A DNA stretch of 64,000 nucleotides, from assembly GCF_001439785.1 (NCBI RefSeq), contig NZ_JYLI01000023.1, positions 1 to 64,000 on the forward strand, read 5' to 3'. Of the stretch, positions 48,978-57,908 are shown in pieces. Below the pieces are notes generated by a model. That model was not told the DNA's origin and searched no databases. It saw only the letters and a program-made list of their open reading frames with translations. The DNA is from Pseudomonas poae (lineage in GTDB: Bacteria > Pseudomonadota > Gammaproteobacteria > Pseudomonadales > Pseudomonadaceae). Both the position numbers and the translations under genes were made by a program. Within the stretch, counting starts at the first letter, position 1, and each line of letters begins with the position of its first letter.

Positions 48978-51900
48978 CGCCCCTTAATTGCTTTGTTGAT
49001 GACGCCGCCTTGGCGCATGTCCCTGCTCCGCAGCTCCTGATACTTCTGCTCCACGAAGGTCGCCAGCTCTTTACCGAACAGGTCGTAACCAGGTGCGTCA
49101 GCGGTGGAAGAAGCGTTGCCGTCACCATCGATATGCACTTCGACATTGATCTGAGTGCCGCCGCCTCCACCCATTGTCATTACGCCAAGCTTGCCGCTCG
49201 ACGTGCGAGTCAGCGGCATAATCGCCTCCTCCCCAGCCTCACCCATTACGCCCATCTTGCCGTTGGCCATGCCGAACGCCGTTGGCTTGCTGACGATGGA
49301 ATTCGTGAATGCACCGCCGTCGGCGAACATCTGCACTCCACCAGACCAGGCGCCGCCCATGGCTTGCGGAAAGTAGGTGCTAGAGTAGCCCGCTGCCGAT
49401 GCGCCGAGGTTCGACGAAGTCGCCCCAGCAGAGCCAGCAGCCAGTCCGTTCCCACCGCCCGCAGCGCTGCCGCCGAAGTAGCTGGCCGCTGCGCCCACCA
49501 GGCTGCCCAACAATGCAGAGCTTGCCTGTCGGGTGGCGATTCGCGCCATATCGGCCAGGATCGATTTGGCGAAGTCCGAGAACGACGCCTTGCTGGTCAT
49601 AGCAAAGTTGACGATGGAATCCTCCATGGAGCTGAAGGCATTACCGAACAGGCTCTTGGTCTGGCCGGCAATGTCCTTTGCCGAGTCCAGGTAGTTTTCC
49701 CAGGCCGCCGTTGCGCCCTTCGTCCAATCGCCCTGGGCACTCTCCACATCCACGTAGTTCTGCCGGATCTGGTCAGTGGCGGCCTTGTTCGCGTCGGCGA
49801 GCGCCTGAGATTTCCTCTTGAACTCTTCCTCCGACATGTTGCGCGACGGATCGGACTTTTGGTTCGCAAGCTCCAGCGTCTGCTGAGAAAACCGATCTTG
49901 CTGGCTGTTCAGCTCGCCGCTGAGAGCGTTTTGCCGGTCGCCACGGCCCACGCCAAGCACTGCGCGCTGGCCTGCCAGCTCCAAGGCCCGCTGCTGCTGC
50001 CCCAGCGCCTGCACGTATGTGCTGATCGAACGCTCCTGCTTGGCAAGGCGGCCGGTCTCGTTGGTCGCCAACACCTCCAGCTGGCTATCGGCATCCTTCT
50101 GCGCCTTGACCATCCCTGCGCGCGCGTCAGCGATCTTCTGGTCCAGCTGGATGATTTGCGCGGCCGACGTGGTCTTCTTGCCCTTGGCGGCTTCCAGCGC
50201 GGCAATCTCAGCCTCGTAGGCAGCCTTGGTTTGGTCGAGCTGATTGCCGATCAGCGCCTGGCGCCGCAGCAGATAGTCTTCCTCGGACAGCAGGCCTGCC
50301 TTCTGCGCCGCTTCCAGTTCCTTCTGGTAGTTTTTGTAGGTGTCGGTGATGGCTGCCAGATCGTTCTTGGCGTTGTTGAAGCTGGTGAGGTCGACCTGCG
50401 TTCCGGCGGCTTTGGGATCCTTGAACTTGGCGTTGATGTTGGCAATGTTTTTGTCGACCGTTGCCTGGGCAAGTCGAGGATCGTTCGGCGCTACCTTGCG
50501 GATGTCGTCGAGCTGTTGCTTATAGTCCTCAAGCTCCTTGGTCCGCTTCTGCTCATTGGTCAGCGACGACTTGGTCAATGCGTCGACCTTCGTCATTGCC
50601 GTGACAGCCGCGCCTTGAGCCTTGGCCTGCTCACCCTCCCACTTGGCGATGTCGGCCTGGGCGGCTTTCTCGTCCTCCAGCATGTTCAGGCGGTTCTGCC
50701 GGAACTCGATCAGTGCATCCTTGGACTTTTGGTTCTGAAACAAACCGTCCATGTTCTGGGCTTCGAGCAGGTCCGACCTGGCATTCTCGATGTCCGAATT
50801 GATGTCACGCCGCCCGGCGTTTTTGAGACCGTCAGCTGCCTTGGCGACAGCGTTGTATGCGCGCTCCCAAAAGCTAAGGTTTTCCAGAATCTTCGGCGTA
50901 CGCTCATTGATCGCATCGGCGTACTGCTCGGTGGCCAGCTTCACCGCGCCGGCATGGTCGCCCTGCTCTTCCAGTGCGGCGATCTGCGAGTAAACCGACG
51001 CCGTCAGGTAGTGGTACTGATCATTCAGCGCAGCAGACGCCTTGACCGGGTCGTCGGCCAGCTTGGAGAACTCAGCAACTGTCTCGCCCACCGCCTTGCC
51101 CGTGGCCTCCCGCATGGACACTGCAGCCTGGGCGATGCCGGTAAAGCTCTCGCCAGCGATCTTGCCGTTGCCAGCCAGCAGGGCCAAGACTTCGGCGGCC
51201 TGGCCAGTGGTGCCCACGGTAGCGCTGACCTGCCGCGCCATGTCGCCCAACTGGCCCGCACTCACGCCGGCGTAGTTGCCAGTGAGGATCAGTGACTTGT
51301 TGTAGCGGTCCTGCTCTTCGCTGCCCCTGTAGTACGCAACAGCCAGGCCGCCCACAGCAGCAGTGGCCAAAGCCAGCGGCGCCAGGATGGCGAGCAGGCC
51401 GGCAGCACCAGCACCGGCACCGGCGCCCAACTGAGCTACTGCGCGAACGCCGCTACCCCAGTCGCCCGACGATAACGCGTTACCAAGCTGTACAACGTTT
51501 TCCTGGGCTTGGCGGGTGCCGAGACGCAGCTTGTCGAAGCCAGTGGTGGTCTTTTCAAGCTTGGCGTAATCCTTGTCGATTTTACCCAGGGCGCTGTTGT
51601 ACTGGTCCTGGCTAATTCGCCCGGCATCCAGATGCTTGCCAAGTTGCTCGACTTGGGTGTCCAGCTTGGCCAGTGCAGCCCGAGCCGGGTCGATGGCACC
51701 CAGCAGGCTGTTCAGGGCCTTCTGTTCGTCCAGGGCTGACTTGGCGAGGGCAATCTGCTGCTTGTCCAACTGAGCGGAGATCTTCGCCGCCTCGGCCTCG
51801 CCATAGGCGCCGGTCTTGGTCAGCTTGGCGAGAGCGTCACGCTGCTTCGCCAGGTCCTGGGTAGTTTTGGCACTGGTGGACAGCGACTTTTCCAGGGCCT

Positions 51901-52030
51901 GCATTTCGTTCATCAGCGAAACGGCGGACTGCTCGGCCCTGCCGCCGGCCTTCGCCATTTCATCCAGGCTCGTTTTCGCCTGGATTGCATCGGCCGAGTC
52001 GATTTTGACGCCGAGTTCTGCAATGTTCAT
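48974..52030 (-). CDS. Tail tape measure protein (H-type)
   Basis: The 1018-residue protein sets tail length. It is largely helical, with hydrophobic segments near residues 200-235 (GAGAGAAGLLAILAPLALAT) and a C-terminal domain (NAFSSMEDSIVNFAMTSKAS, then FAKSILADMARIATRQASSA) like lambda H. At 1018 residues it suggests a tail of roughly 150 nm by the usual proportion, an estimate only. Confidence 0.93.
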   Translation of the reverse strand: MNIAELGVKIDSADAIQAKTSLDEMAKAGGRAEQSAVSLMNEMQALEKSLSTSAKTTQDLAKQRDALAKLTKTGAYGEAEAAKISAQLDKQQIALAKSALDEQKALNSLLGAIDPARAALAKLDTQVEQLGKHLDAGRISQDQYNSALGKIDKDYAKLEKTTTGFDKLRLGTRQAQENVVQLGNALSSGDWGSGVRAVAQLGAGAGAGAAGLLAILAPLALATAAVGGLAVAYYRGSEEQDRYNKSLILTGNYAGVSAGQLGDMARQVSATVGTTGQAAEVLALLAGNGKIAGESFTGIAQAAVSMREATGKAVGETVAEFSKLADDPVKASAALNDQYHYLTASVYSQIAALEEQGDHAGAVKLATEQYADAINERTPKILENLSFWERAYNAVAKAADGLKNAGRRDINSDIENARSDLLEAQNMDGLFQNQKSKDALIEFRQNRLNMLEDEKAAQADIAKWEGEQAKAQGAAVTAMTKVDALTKSSLTNEQKRTKELEDYKQQLDDIRKVAPNDPRLAQATVDKNIANINAKFKDPKAAGTQVDLTSFNNAKNDLAAITDTYKNYQKELEAAQKAGLLSEEDYLLRRQALIGNQLDQTKAAYEAEIAALEAAKGKKTTSAAQIIQLDQKIADARAGMVKAQKDADSQLEVLATNETGRLAKQERSISTYVQALGQQQRALELAGQRAVLGVGRGDRQNALSGELNSQQDRFSQQTLELANQKSDPSRNMSEEEFKRKSQALADANKAATDQIRQNYVDVESAQGDWTKGATAAWENYLDSAKDIAGQTKSLFGNAFSSMEDSIVNFAMTSKASFSDFAKSILADMARIATRQASSALLGSLVGAAASYFGGSAAGGGNGLAAGSAGATSSNLGASAAGYSSTYFPQAMGGAWSGGVQMFADGGAFTNSIVSKPTAFGMANGKMGVMGEAGEEAIMPLTRTSSGKLGVMTMGGGGGTQINVEVHIDGDGNASSTADAPGYDLFGKELATFVEQKYQELRSRDMRQGGVINKAIKGR

Positions 52031-52057
52031 CGACTCACCTTGAATAAGTGCCCGTGG

Positions 52058-52381
52058 TTACGGGCTGTTTTCCCTTTCCTCCGCCATGACGCGCAGGGCT
52101 TCGCCTTCCAGCACCTGAAGGTCAGGGAAGATTTCAGCGAGTTTCTTTTTCTTGATGCCGAGGAATCCGGCCACGTCGCGGATGCAGCTGTAGTCGAGAC
52201 CGATCGCGCCGCCGGCGCCTGCTCGCCACTGGGTGGACATTCGGTTAAAAAGAAGGAAGGCCGGCCAGTTGCAGGGCCAGACCTCCACTTCTTCAACCAG
52301 GTCGCCAGGGGCAAGGCCAAACATCCCGATAATCGCGTCGGGCACGCTCGGCGAGTACATGGCGCGGGCAGCGTCGGTCAG
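52058..52381 (-). CDS. Tail assembly chaperone T part (translated as the G-T frameshift fusion)
   Basis: The frame encodes 100 residues from an ATG at 52360 and is a DUF1799-type protein (AIIGMFGLAPGDLVEEVEVW). It remains open upstream to the slippery site, adding LTDAARA. It is therefore expected mainly as a fusion of about 233 residues made by -1 frameshifting at the end of G, as in lambda G-T. T is in the -1 frame relative to G. Confidence 0.8.
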   Translation of the reverse strand: MTDAARAMYSPSVPDAIIGMFGLAPGDLVEEVEVWPCNWPAFLLFNRMSTQWRAGAGGAIGLDYSCIRDVAGFLGIKKKKLAEIFPDLQVLEGEALRVMAEERENSP

Positions 52382-52758
52382 TTTCCCAGTCGGGCCTGGC
52401 TGTAAGCGCCTTCGTAGGCCTTAACGACCGCCTCGGCGGCACCCTGGCAGGACTTCACGAATGCGACGATGTTGTCGTCGTTGTATTCGTCGTCGAAACC
52501 CCAGCCGATTACCAGGTCCTTGATTTGCTGGGTTTGCTGCTCGGTGTCCACGGCAACCACTTCAGACCAAGAAGGTTTGTCGCCCAGCGCGGCCCGCGCC
52601 TTGTTCCGCGCCTCGTTCCATTCATCGAACAGAGCGGCAAGCTCGGTGCGATCCCGGTACTTGAAGGTGAATTCGACCTTCTCGGGTTCGCTGCCGACGA
52701 TCGGGATCAGCACGGGCGCATTGAACGTAGCCTTTTGCGCAATACGGATCTTAGCCAT
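52378..52758 (-). CDS. Tail assembly chaperone G
   Basis: The 126-residue acidic protein (EKVEFTFKYRDRTELAALFD, then GWGFDDEYNDDNIVAFVKSC) is a G-type chaperone that coats the tape measure before tail tube polymerisation. Its last codons read CTG GGA AAC TGA, placing a slippery G-GGA-AAC in frame directly before the stop. Confidence 0.88.
   Translation of the reverse strand: MAKIRIAQKATFNAPVLIPIVGSEPEKVEFTFKYRDRTELAALFDEWNEARNKARAALGDKPSWSEVVAVDTEQQTQQIKDLVIGWGFDDEYNDDNIVAFVKSCQGAAEAVVKAYEGAYSQARLGN
52381..52387 (-). other. Programmed -1 frameshift slippery site GGGAAAC
   Basis: On the minus strand the heptamer fits X-XXY-YYZ in the G frame (G GGA AAC). A -1 slip leads into the T frame with no stop before the T start. 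Lambda uses GGGAAAG at the same place. Confidence 0.82.
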
Positions 52759-52761
52759 GGG

Positions 52762-53418
52762 TTACACCGCCGCAGTCAGGTAGCGGGTCGGCTCGGCCTG
52801 CAACGCCAAACTAACGGTTCGGGTCAGCAGGTTGTTGCGGGACACCGCTGGCTGCTTGGAGAACGACGTGTAGGTGCCGTACAGCAGAGTGTCGTTGCCG
52901 GGCAGGTTGAGACGCGCGGCTTCGATCTGCTTGCCGGCGTCAGCCTTCAGCAGCACCCCGTTGAACGCCTGGGCCGGATCGTCGGCGATGGTGAGCACCA
53001 TGCTTGCCGCTGATTTGTCGGTGGGGATCTGCTTGCCCTGGTCGTCCTCGAGGAACACCACATCCAGATAGTTCTGTTCGCCGCCGGAGAAGGCCATGTC
53101 GGAGATTTGCGGGATCTGCACCCAAGTCAGCACCTTGCGCATCGTGCCCGCGCCGCCAGCGACCGGATAGACCTGCGTGTCGGTAGTGTCGATGCCTTCC
53201 AGGGTAATCGCCGTCGCGGTGGCCGCCTTCACGCGCACCACCTTGCTATCCAGCTTGCTCCAGCCAGACGTCAACAGAACAATATCGCCGGCAGCGATGG
53301 TGCTGCCGACAACAGTGGCAACAGCCTCGGCGGCATTGCTGATAGCAGTGAACGCCAGTGCGGTCGCGTAGGTTGCGGCGTGCTGGAAGGTGCCGCCGTT
53401 CGGGAGTTTGTAGCCCAT
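52762..53418 (-). CDS. Major tail (tube) protein V
   Basis: The 218-residue protein begins MGYKLPNGGTFQHAATYATA and has a beta-rich tube core (YLDVVFLEDDQGKQIPTDKS). The AGAGGAAAT site supports the ATG at 53418; the long open frame upstream overlaps the next gene and is not used. It lies three bases before G. Lambda V is a little longer. Confidence 0.85.
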   Translation of the reverse strand: MGYKLPNGGTFQHAATYATALAFTAISNAAEAVATVVGSTIAAGDIVLLTSGWSKLDSKVVRVKAATATAITLEGIDTTDTQVYPVAGGAGTMRKVLTWVQIPQISDMAFSGGEQNYLDVVFLEDDQGKQIPTDKSAASMVLTIADDPAQAFNGVLLKADAGKQIEAARLNLPGNDTLLYGTYTSFSKQPAVSRNNLLTRTVSLALQAEPTRYLTAAV

Positions 53419-53442
53419 GGGGTATTTCCTCTTTGCAGATGT

Positions 53443-53464
53443 AAAAAAAACCGCTCGATGGCGG
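53443..53464 (-). terminator. Terminator-like hairpin before V
   Basis: On the minus strand CCGC-CATCGA-GCGG is followed by eight T bases, then the V ribosome site. Confidence 0.65.
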
Positions 53465-53491
53465 GTCTCTGGGTTTGCCCAATGGGCGGGA

Positions 53492-53908
53492 TCAGTTGGT
53501 GTCGGCTCGGTACAAGAACGAGACTGGAACGGTATAAGTTGAATCGCCTGTGATGCCGGGCCCTGGGTCAACTGGCGACATGGTCACCACGGTGACCGCG
53601 CCCTTCGCGTCCCTGGCGTATAGCGGGAACAGGTCAACAAGTTCGGTGGTGATTGGGTTGGTCTTGATCTTGCCGGTGCCCGCCGGCGCGATGATGCTGA
53701 CCTGGAACACTCCAGTGAACAGCCGGTGATCACCGCCGAGCGTGTTGCTCGCGGTGTCGCCCGGGATAGTGAAGGCCCGAAGGTACGTCTCGCCCTCAGC
53801 CGGCGCGTAGGCCGTGTTCTCGAAAACGATCTTGAACTTGTCCGACCTGGCAGCGTTCCAGGCGATGAGCTTGGCCTCGTAAATCGAGGCGATAATTGCG
53901 TGACTCAT
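53492..53908 (-). CDS. Tail terminator-like protein (DUF4128 type)
   Basis: The 138-residue protein (GETYLRAFTIPGD, HRLFTGVFQVSIIAPAGTGK, LVDLFPLYARDAKG) fits DUF4128/U-type tail completion proteins by content and by its place between the gp10-like protein and V. Confidence 0.78.
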   Translation of the reverse strand: MSHAIIASIYEAKLIAWNAARSDKFKIVFENTAYAPAEGETYLRAFTIPGDTASNTLGGDHRLFTGVFQVSIIAPAGTGKIKTNPITTELVDLFPLYARDAKGAVTVVTMSPVDPGPGITGDSTYTVPVSFLYRADTN

Positions 53909-54561
53909 ACCTGGTTGTTCCTGATGGCCTCCAGCACGATCTGCTGGAAGCGAGCCACGGTTACCCGGACCATACCGCCAGGGGCCTGGGTGGAATGGCC
54001 GAACTCCAGCGGGATCGCATAGGGCAAGTTGTTAACGATGAAAGCTGTCTGCCCCGCCTTGAACTCAATAGCGCCCGCCACAAGCCTTGCGGTTGCTTCG
54101 GTTCCTGTCGGGTCTGGGTGAATGCGGAAGCTGTTGTCGACAGAGCCGATGGAGAAATTCCAGTTCGCCCGAAAGCGCCCGCCAACATAGTCCCGGCCAG
54201 CCACCAAACCATTCACGCTGAAGTTCTGGTCGCGCTCGGTCTTCGTTAGCGGTTTGGCATATTTCACGCCGCGCTTGAGGTTGCCCGCCTTCGTGAAGTT
54301 CGATTCGTTCAGGTTGATGAGCGTGTTGCGTACAGCGACTTTGAAGTCGTAGTCATCGGCAGCGCGGGAGTTGGCCTCGCGATGAGCAACGTTGGCAGCC
54401 CATATCTCAGGGTTGCCCACCGGCGACATGCGAATGATGCTGCTGCCGATCTCGATAATGACTTCGCGCAAGCTCGCGTCGATTGCCTCACTGGCCTGGG
54501 CGGCGAACTCGGCCAGGCTCAGGGCGAAGCTGCCGGACTGTCCGGCGCCTGCGCGGCTCAC
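53905..54561 (-). CDS. Minor tail/head-tail joining protein (HK97 gp10-like)
   Basis: The 218-residue protein (SLAEFAAQASEAIDASLREV, RMSPVGNPEIWAANV, YAIPLEFGHSTQAPGGMVRV) is of the gp10/Z type that joins head and tail. Start and stop overlap its neighbours by four bases, as in a coupled operon. Confidence 0.82.
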   Translation of the reverse strand: MSRAGAGQSGSFALSLAEFAAQASEAIDASLREVIIEIGSSIIRMSPVGNPEIWAANVAHREANSRAADDYDFKVAVRNTLINLNESNFTKAGNLKRGVKYAKPLTKTERDQNFSVNGLVAGRDYVGGRFRANWNFSIGSVDNSFRIHPDPTGTEATARLVAGAIEFKAGQTAFIVNNLPYAIPLEFGHSTQAPGGMVRVTVARFQQIVLEAIRNNQV

Positions 54562-54926
54562 GACCGCACCTGCAGCTCGTACAGGATCGGCGTGCCGGCG
54601 GGATTGATCTCTTTCAGCGTAGGGACGATTGACCAGGTGCGGCCTTGGGCAACCACCTTGTCGAGCAGGCCGGGCACCCAGGCCAAGCCCTGCGCGGCGA
54701 TCTTAAGCTTCTTGTCGCCCTGCCTGATGAGGCTGTTGTTCTGGAATTCGAGGCCGGTGAAGTCAAGCAGGATGCCCTGGGCGGTTTGCTCGACGGTCGC
54801 GCCCGGCGCTTCGCCACCCGTCTCGGGGTCGTACTCGCCCGGTTCAGTCTTGCTGATGGTCACAGGCTGGCCGAACTCTGTGATCATCTCCAGAGCCATC
54901 ACGGCCATTTCGTCGTAAAAGGCCAT
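54558..54926 (-). CDS. Head-tail connector-like protein (122 aa)
   Basis: Starts MAFYDEMAVMALEMITEFGQ with a GGAG site. The sequence GRTWSIVPTLKEINPAGTPI near the end resembles small head-tail adaptors (gp9/gp16-like). An in-frame ATG four codons earlier is less likely. Confidence 0.72.
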   Translation of the reverse strand: MAFYDEMAVMALEMITEFGQPVTISKTEPGEYDPETGGEAPGATVEQTAQGILLDFTGLEFQNNSLIRQGDKKLKIAAQGLAWVPGLLDKVVAQGRTWSIVPTLKEINPAGTPILYELQVRS

Positions 54927-54943
54927 TATGGTCTCCATTACAG

Positions 54944-55447
54944 CTATGCGCGCACTGCGAACAGCCCACGCTTTTGAAGGTAGTCGGCAAACTGCGTAGC
55001 GCTCGGCCGGTCCGGTGCCGCCGGCAACAGCCGACCACTGGTGTTGGAGATCGTCGCGTACTCGCGAGTTACCGCGCCTTCGACGCGCTCCAGCGTTACC
55101 GCGCCTTTGCGCTTCTCCACCGGGTCGATATCGTCCTGATGGATCTCGGCGGCCAGGGCCATCTGCCCGTACTGGATTCGCGCGGGCAGGTAGTTGTCTG
55201 GCTTGATCTGGAAGTCCAGCTCAACACCCCGGCGCGGCCAGGCCAGTGCCTGCTCGCTGCTCATCTTGCGGCCTTTCCAGGTCTTGCCATCCATCGCCAA
55301 GGCAGCCCGTCGCAGCAGCGCTTCCTGCTCGGGAGCGCCTGCGGGGATGACCGTGCCGAATTTAAAGGCATACAGGGCCAGGTCCTCGGCGCTCGCATAG
55401 CTTTCGGCGTCAGGCTTGCCGGTGCCGTCCTCGATGATGAGTGTCAT
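54944..55447 (-). CDS. DnaT-like/head-completion protein (167 aa)
   Basis: The sequence DAESYASAEDLALYAFKFG, RRAALAMDGKTWKGRKMSSE and ALAWPRRGVEL is the pattern annotated as DnaT-like in many Pseudomonas phages. Given its place between capsid and connectors it is more likely a head-completion protein than a replication protein. Confidence 0.72.
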   Translation of the reverse strand: MTLIIEDGTGKPDAESYASAEDLALYAFKFGTVIPAGAPEQEALLRRAALAMDGKTWKGRKMSSEQALAWPRRGVELDFQIKPDNYLPARIQYGQMALAAEIHQDDIDPVEKRKGAVTLERVEGAVTREYATISNTSGRLLPAAPDRPSATQFADYLQKRGLFAVRA

Positions 55448-55505
55448 GCGTCAACTCGCTGGAATGGTTTGAGATCGGCCACCGGGTCACCGGCAGCCAG
55501 CAGTA

Positions 55506-56081
55506 TTACTCCTTGGGCAGCTCAGCTACGAGCTTTTCCAGGGATTCTTTGGAGGCGTTGGCCCGGTATGGCACCTTCGCTTGGTCGAGCTTAGCCTTCA
55601 GTTCGGCGATTTCCTTCGCCTCAGCATCCACCTGACCGGCTTTCTCGACCTGCTGGAGAAGGTCATCTACCTGCAGTTGCAGGGTTTTCACCTTCTCCAC
55701 TTCACCATCACGCTCGCGGATGAGGCTTTCAACGCCCGCATTTACCGCCTCGAATACCTGAAATAGGCGATCAGCGATAGGGCCAAGTTCGCCTTCGGGG
55801 CGCACCAGCGCCTGATCAGCGAATGACTCGACGATCAGGCCGACAGATTCGAGTTCGGCACGGAATGCATCGATATTGACGCTGGAGTTACCACCATCGA
55901 TCAGCAGCACCTTCGGCACCTCCTTGACCGTCACGTCAGGCACATCGTCGGCAGCATTCTCGCGGCTTTCGGTAACGCTTGCGTCGACAATACGCAGGCC
56001 ATTCGCTTTGGCCAACGCCTTTACGTCCTCCTGATACTGGTGGAATGGACCAGGCAGATACCAGATGTTCTTGTTACTCAT
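55506..56081 (-). CDS. Head-associated protein (191 aa) with HeH/LEM-like C-terminus
   Basis: The N-terminal part (VDASVTESRENAADDVPD) is variable, a coiled coil runs over about 115-160, and the last 30 residues (DQAKVPYRANASKESLEKLV) resemble the HeH/LEM fold found in phage capsid accessory proteins. Likely a head fibre, decoration or connector part. Confidence 0.55.
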   Translation of the reverse strand: MSNKNIWYLPGPFHQYQEDVKALAKANGLRIVDASVTESRENAADDVPDVTVKEVPKVLLIDGGNSSVNIDAFRAELESVGLIVESFADQALVRPEGELGPIADRLFQVFEAVNAGVESLIRERDGEVEKVKTLQLQVDDLLQQVEKAGQVDAEAKEIAELKAKLDQAKVPYRANASKESLEKLVAELPKE

Positions 56082-56130
56082 GATCGTGTCCTCGCCAAGC
56101 CGGGCACTGGGCCCGACTCAGCTATCAGGG

Positions 56131-57099
56131 TTACTTGGAGGCGTCACCGATCAGAGCCACACCGGCGGTGTGCTTGATGCTGGTGGCGGTCTTGTCCCAG
56201 TTGGTACCGGTCGCCAGCTCGGCGTCGGTTGGCGACTTGCCGCCGGTGGTGGTGTCCCAGGTGTAGCCCTTCAGGCCCAGGCCAAAGGTGTAGTCGGTCT
56301 GGAGCGTGGTTTCGATACGCTCCTTGCCGTTGGTGGTCTGGACGTTGCTGATGATGTCGCGGCCGTCGTGGACCAGCGCAGCGCCTTGCACCAGGGACAG
56401 GATGATTTCCTTGTTCGGGGTACCGGCCTGCATCAGTGCCGGGGCATCCGTCACCACGGAGATCTTGCCCAGAATGTCGATCACGCGGACGTTACCGGCC
56501 TGGAACAGTTGGTTCTGGTTCGCCAGGTTCTGGCCGACCAACTTGTGGTAGCTGGTGCCCTGCATCACCTGGGTTACCAGGTTCTGGCTGGCTTCGCCGA
56601 ACTTCGCGTGGGAGTTGTTCAGGCCGGCGTAGGTGATGCCAGCGGTAGCCGACACATCGTTTACCGCGGCGGCCTGTGCGGTGATCGCGGCAACCAGGGC
56701 GGCGATCGCGGTGTTCAGTTGGTCCTTCAGCAGGATTTCAGCGAACGCGCGACTGGCGACTTCAATGCCTTGCGCGGTTGGGCGCTCCAGCCAGGTCATC
56801 TGCGACGGCTCGTAGCGGATCGGGCCGAAACCGCCGGCTACCTTCACCGAAGTGTTCTTCAGCTCGGTCAGATCGGTTGCAGCAACCGCGGCGTTCGCGC
56901 TGTAGCGATCCACGCGGCGCTGGGCGGCGGCCAGGGTCTGGAAGAACGACTCTTGGAGGAAGTCACCAGTGAAGCCGTCCGGAGACAGCACGATTGCTCC
57001 GCGGCTGGCGGCGTTGAACGCGGCGAGATACTGATCCAGCGTCTCGAGAGTCGCCGGCATGATGTATTCGTTGAAAACCTGCATTTGCGACAGGGGCAT
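56131..57099 (-). CDS. Major capsid protein
   Basis: The 322-residue protein begins MPLSQMQVFNEYIMPATLET and has the alanine-rich, beta-rich make-up of the gp13-like capsid family (VKVAGGFGPIRYEPSQMTWL, GNVRVIDILGKISVVTDAP). It follows the scaffold gene by 11 bases, the usual order. Confidence 0.88.
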   Translation of the reverse strand: MPLSQMQVFNEYIMPATLETLDQYLAAFNAASRGAIVLSPDGFTGDFLQESFFQTLAAAQRRVDRYSANAAVAATDLTELKNTSVKVAGGFGPIRYEPSQMTWLERPTAQGIEVASRAFAEILLKDQLNTAIAALVAAITAQAAAVNDVSATAGITYAGLNNSHAKFGEASQNLVTQVMQGTSYHKLVGQNLANQNQLFQAGNVRVIDILGKISVVTDAPALMQAGTPNKEIILSLVQGAALVHDGRDIISNVQTTNGKERIETTLQTDYTFGLGLKGYTWDTTTGGKSPTDAELATGTNWDKTATSIKHTAGVALIGDASK

Positions 57100-57110
57100 G
57101 AGTTATTTCC

Positions 57111-57818
57111 TTACGATTGAGGGAGATCTGGGAACCGGCTTGCGATAGCAGCCGTCCGTTCCTCTTTGGTGCCGCCGATTTTTCCTTTTGCGGCCCCGCC
57201 GCCACCTCCAGCACCAGCAGCCCCGCCGCCAGATGCCTTGCTACCCGCGATCAACGGCGCGAAGGCCGTGTCGTTTGCGAATTCTGCTTTCAGCTCATCC
57301 AGCGTTGCCGCCGAGAGCTTGCCCTGCTGGTCGAGGACGACCACAACAGGCTTCCCGTCGCGCTGCTCGACGCTCAGACGGCGCTCGATGTGCGGCAACA
57401 GGGCTTTGGCGCTGCCTGGAATTGCCAGGGCAGACGCGATGTCAGTAGCGGTACGGCCCACGGTCAGATCCCGGATCTGAGTGCTCAGCGTTCCACGCTC
57501 CTGTTCCAGCATGCCGTTCAGCTCAGCTTCGCGGCGGTTGTACTTTTCAGACCAGGACTTTTCGAGCTCCTCGACGTTGCCGGACTTGCGGGCGGCTTCT
57601 TCACGCTCCAGTCGGGCCTGCTCTTCTGCGTCCTTGCGGGCCTTCTCGGCGGCTTTTTTCTCGCCAAGCAGCTCGTCGACCTTGGCCTTCAGGCCAGATA
57701 CGTCTTCTTGCTGCGGCAGACCTTCAATGCCGAGTACGAACTTGCCGTCCTTCTCGGTGTAAAGAGCGCGCACGGCTTCATCTACCCCTTCCAGGGTATC
57801 CAGTTGGAATTTCAACAT
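57111..57818 (-). CDS. Capsid scaffold protein
   Basis: The 235-residue protein has a long charged coiled coil (about 45-120: VDELLGEKKAAEKARKDAEE, EREEAARKSGNVEELEKSW) and a Gly/Ala-rich C-terminal tail, as scaffolds upstream of capsid genes do. The start at 57818 (MLKFQLDTLEGVDEAV) has a GGAG site; further upstream codons lie in the terminator region. Confidence 0.82.
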   Translation of the reverse strand: MLKFQLDTLEGVDEAVRALYTEKDGKFVLGIEGLPQQEDVSGLKAKVDELLGEKKAAEKARKDAEEQARLEREEAARKSGNVEELEKSWSEKYNRREAELNGMLEQERGTLSTQIRDLTVGRTATDIASALAIPGSAKALLPHIERRLSVEQRDGKPVVVVLDQQGKLSAATLDELKAEFANDTAFAPLIAGSKASGGGAAGAGGGGGAAKGKIGGTKEERTAAIASRFPDLPQS

Positions 57819-57863
57819 TTGGTGTCTCCCAGAGACGTAGGTGCAGGCCCTGCCTGCGGGCAT

Positions 57864-57892
57864 AAAAAAACCCGCTGTTGAGGCGGGTTTTT
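57864..57892 (-). terminator. Terminator-like hairpin before the scaffold gene
   Basis: On the minus strand AAAACCCGC pairs with GCGGGTTTT around a 7-base loop and runs into seven T bases. Confidence 0.8.
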
Positions 57893-57908
57893 CAGAGATG
57901 GGATGCTC

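Noticed and set aside
53419..53571. 51-residue N-terminal extension of tail protein V
   Set aside because: It overlaps the tail terminator gene and a terminator-like hairpin; a strong ribosome site supports the start at 53418.
55441..55505. Twenty-codon minus-strand frame ending at the DnaT-like gene start (LLAAGDPVADLKPF)
   Set aside because: It has an AAGGAG-like site but only a non-AUG start and is too short to support as a gene.
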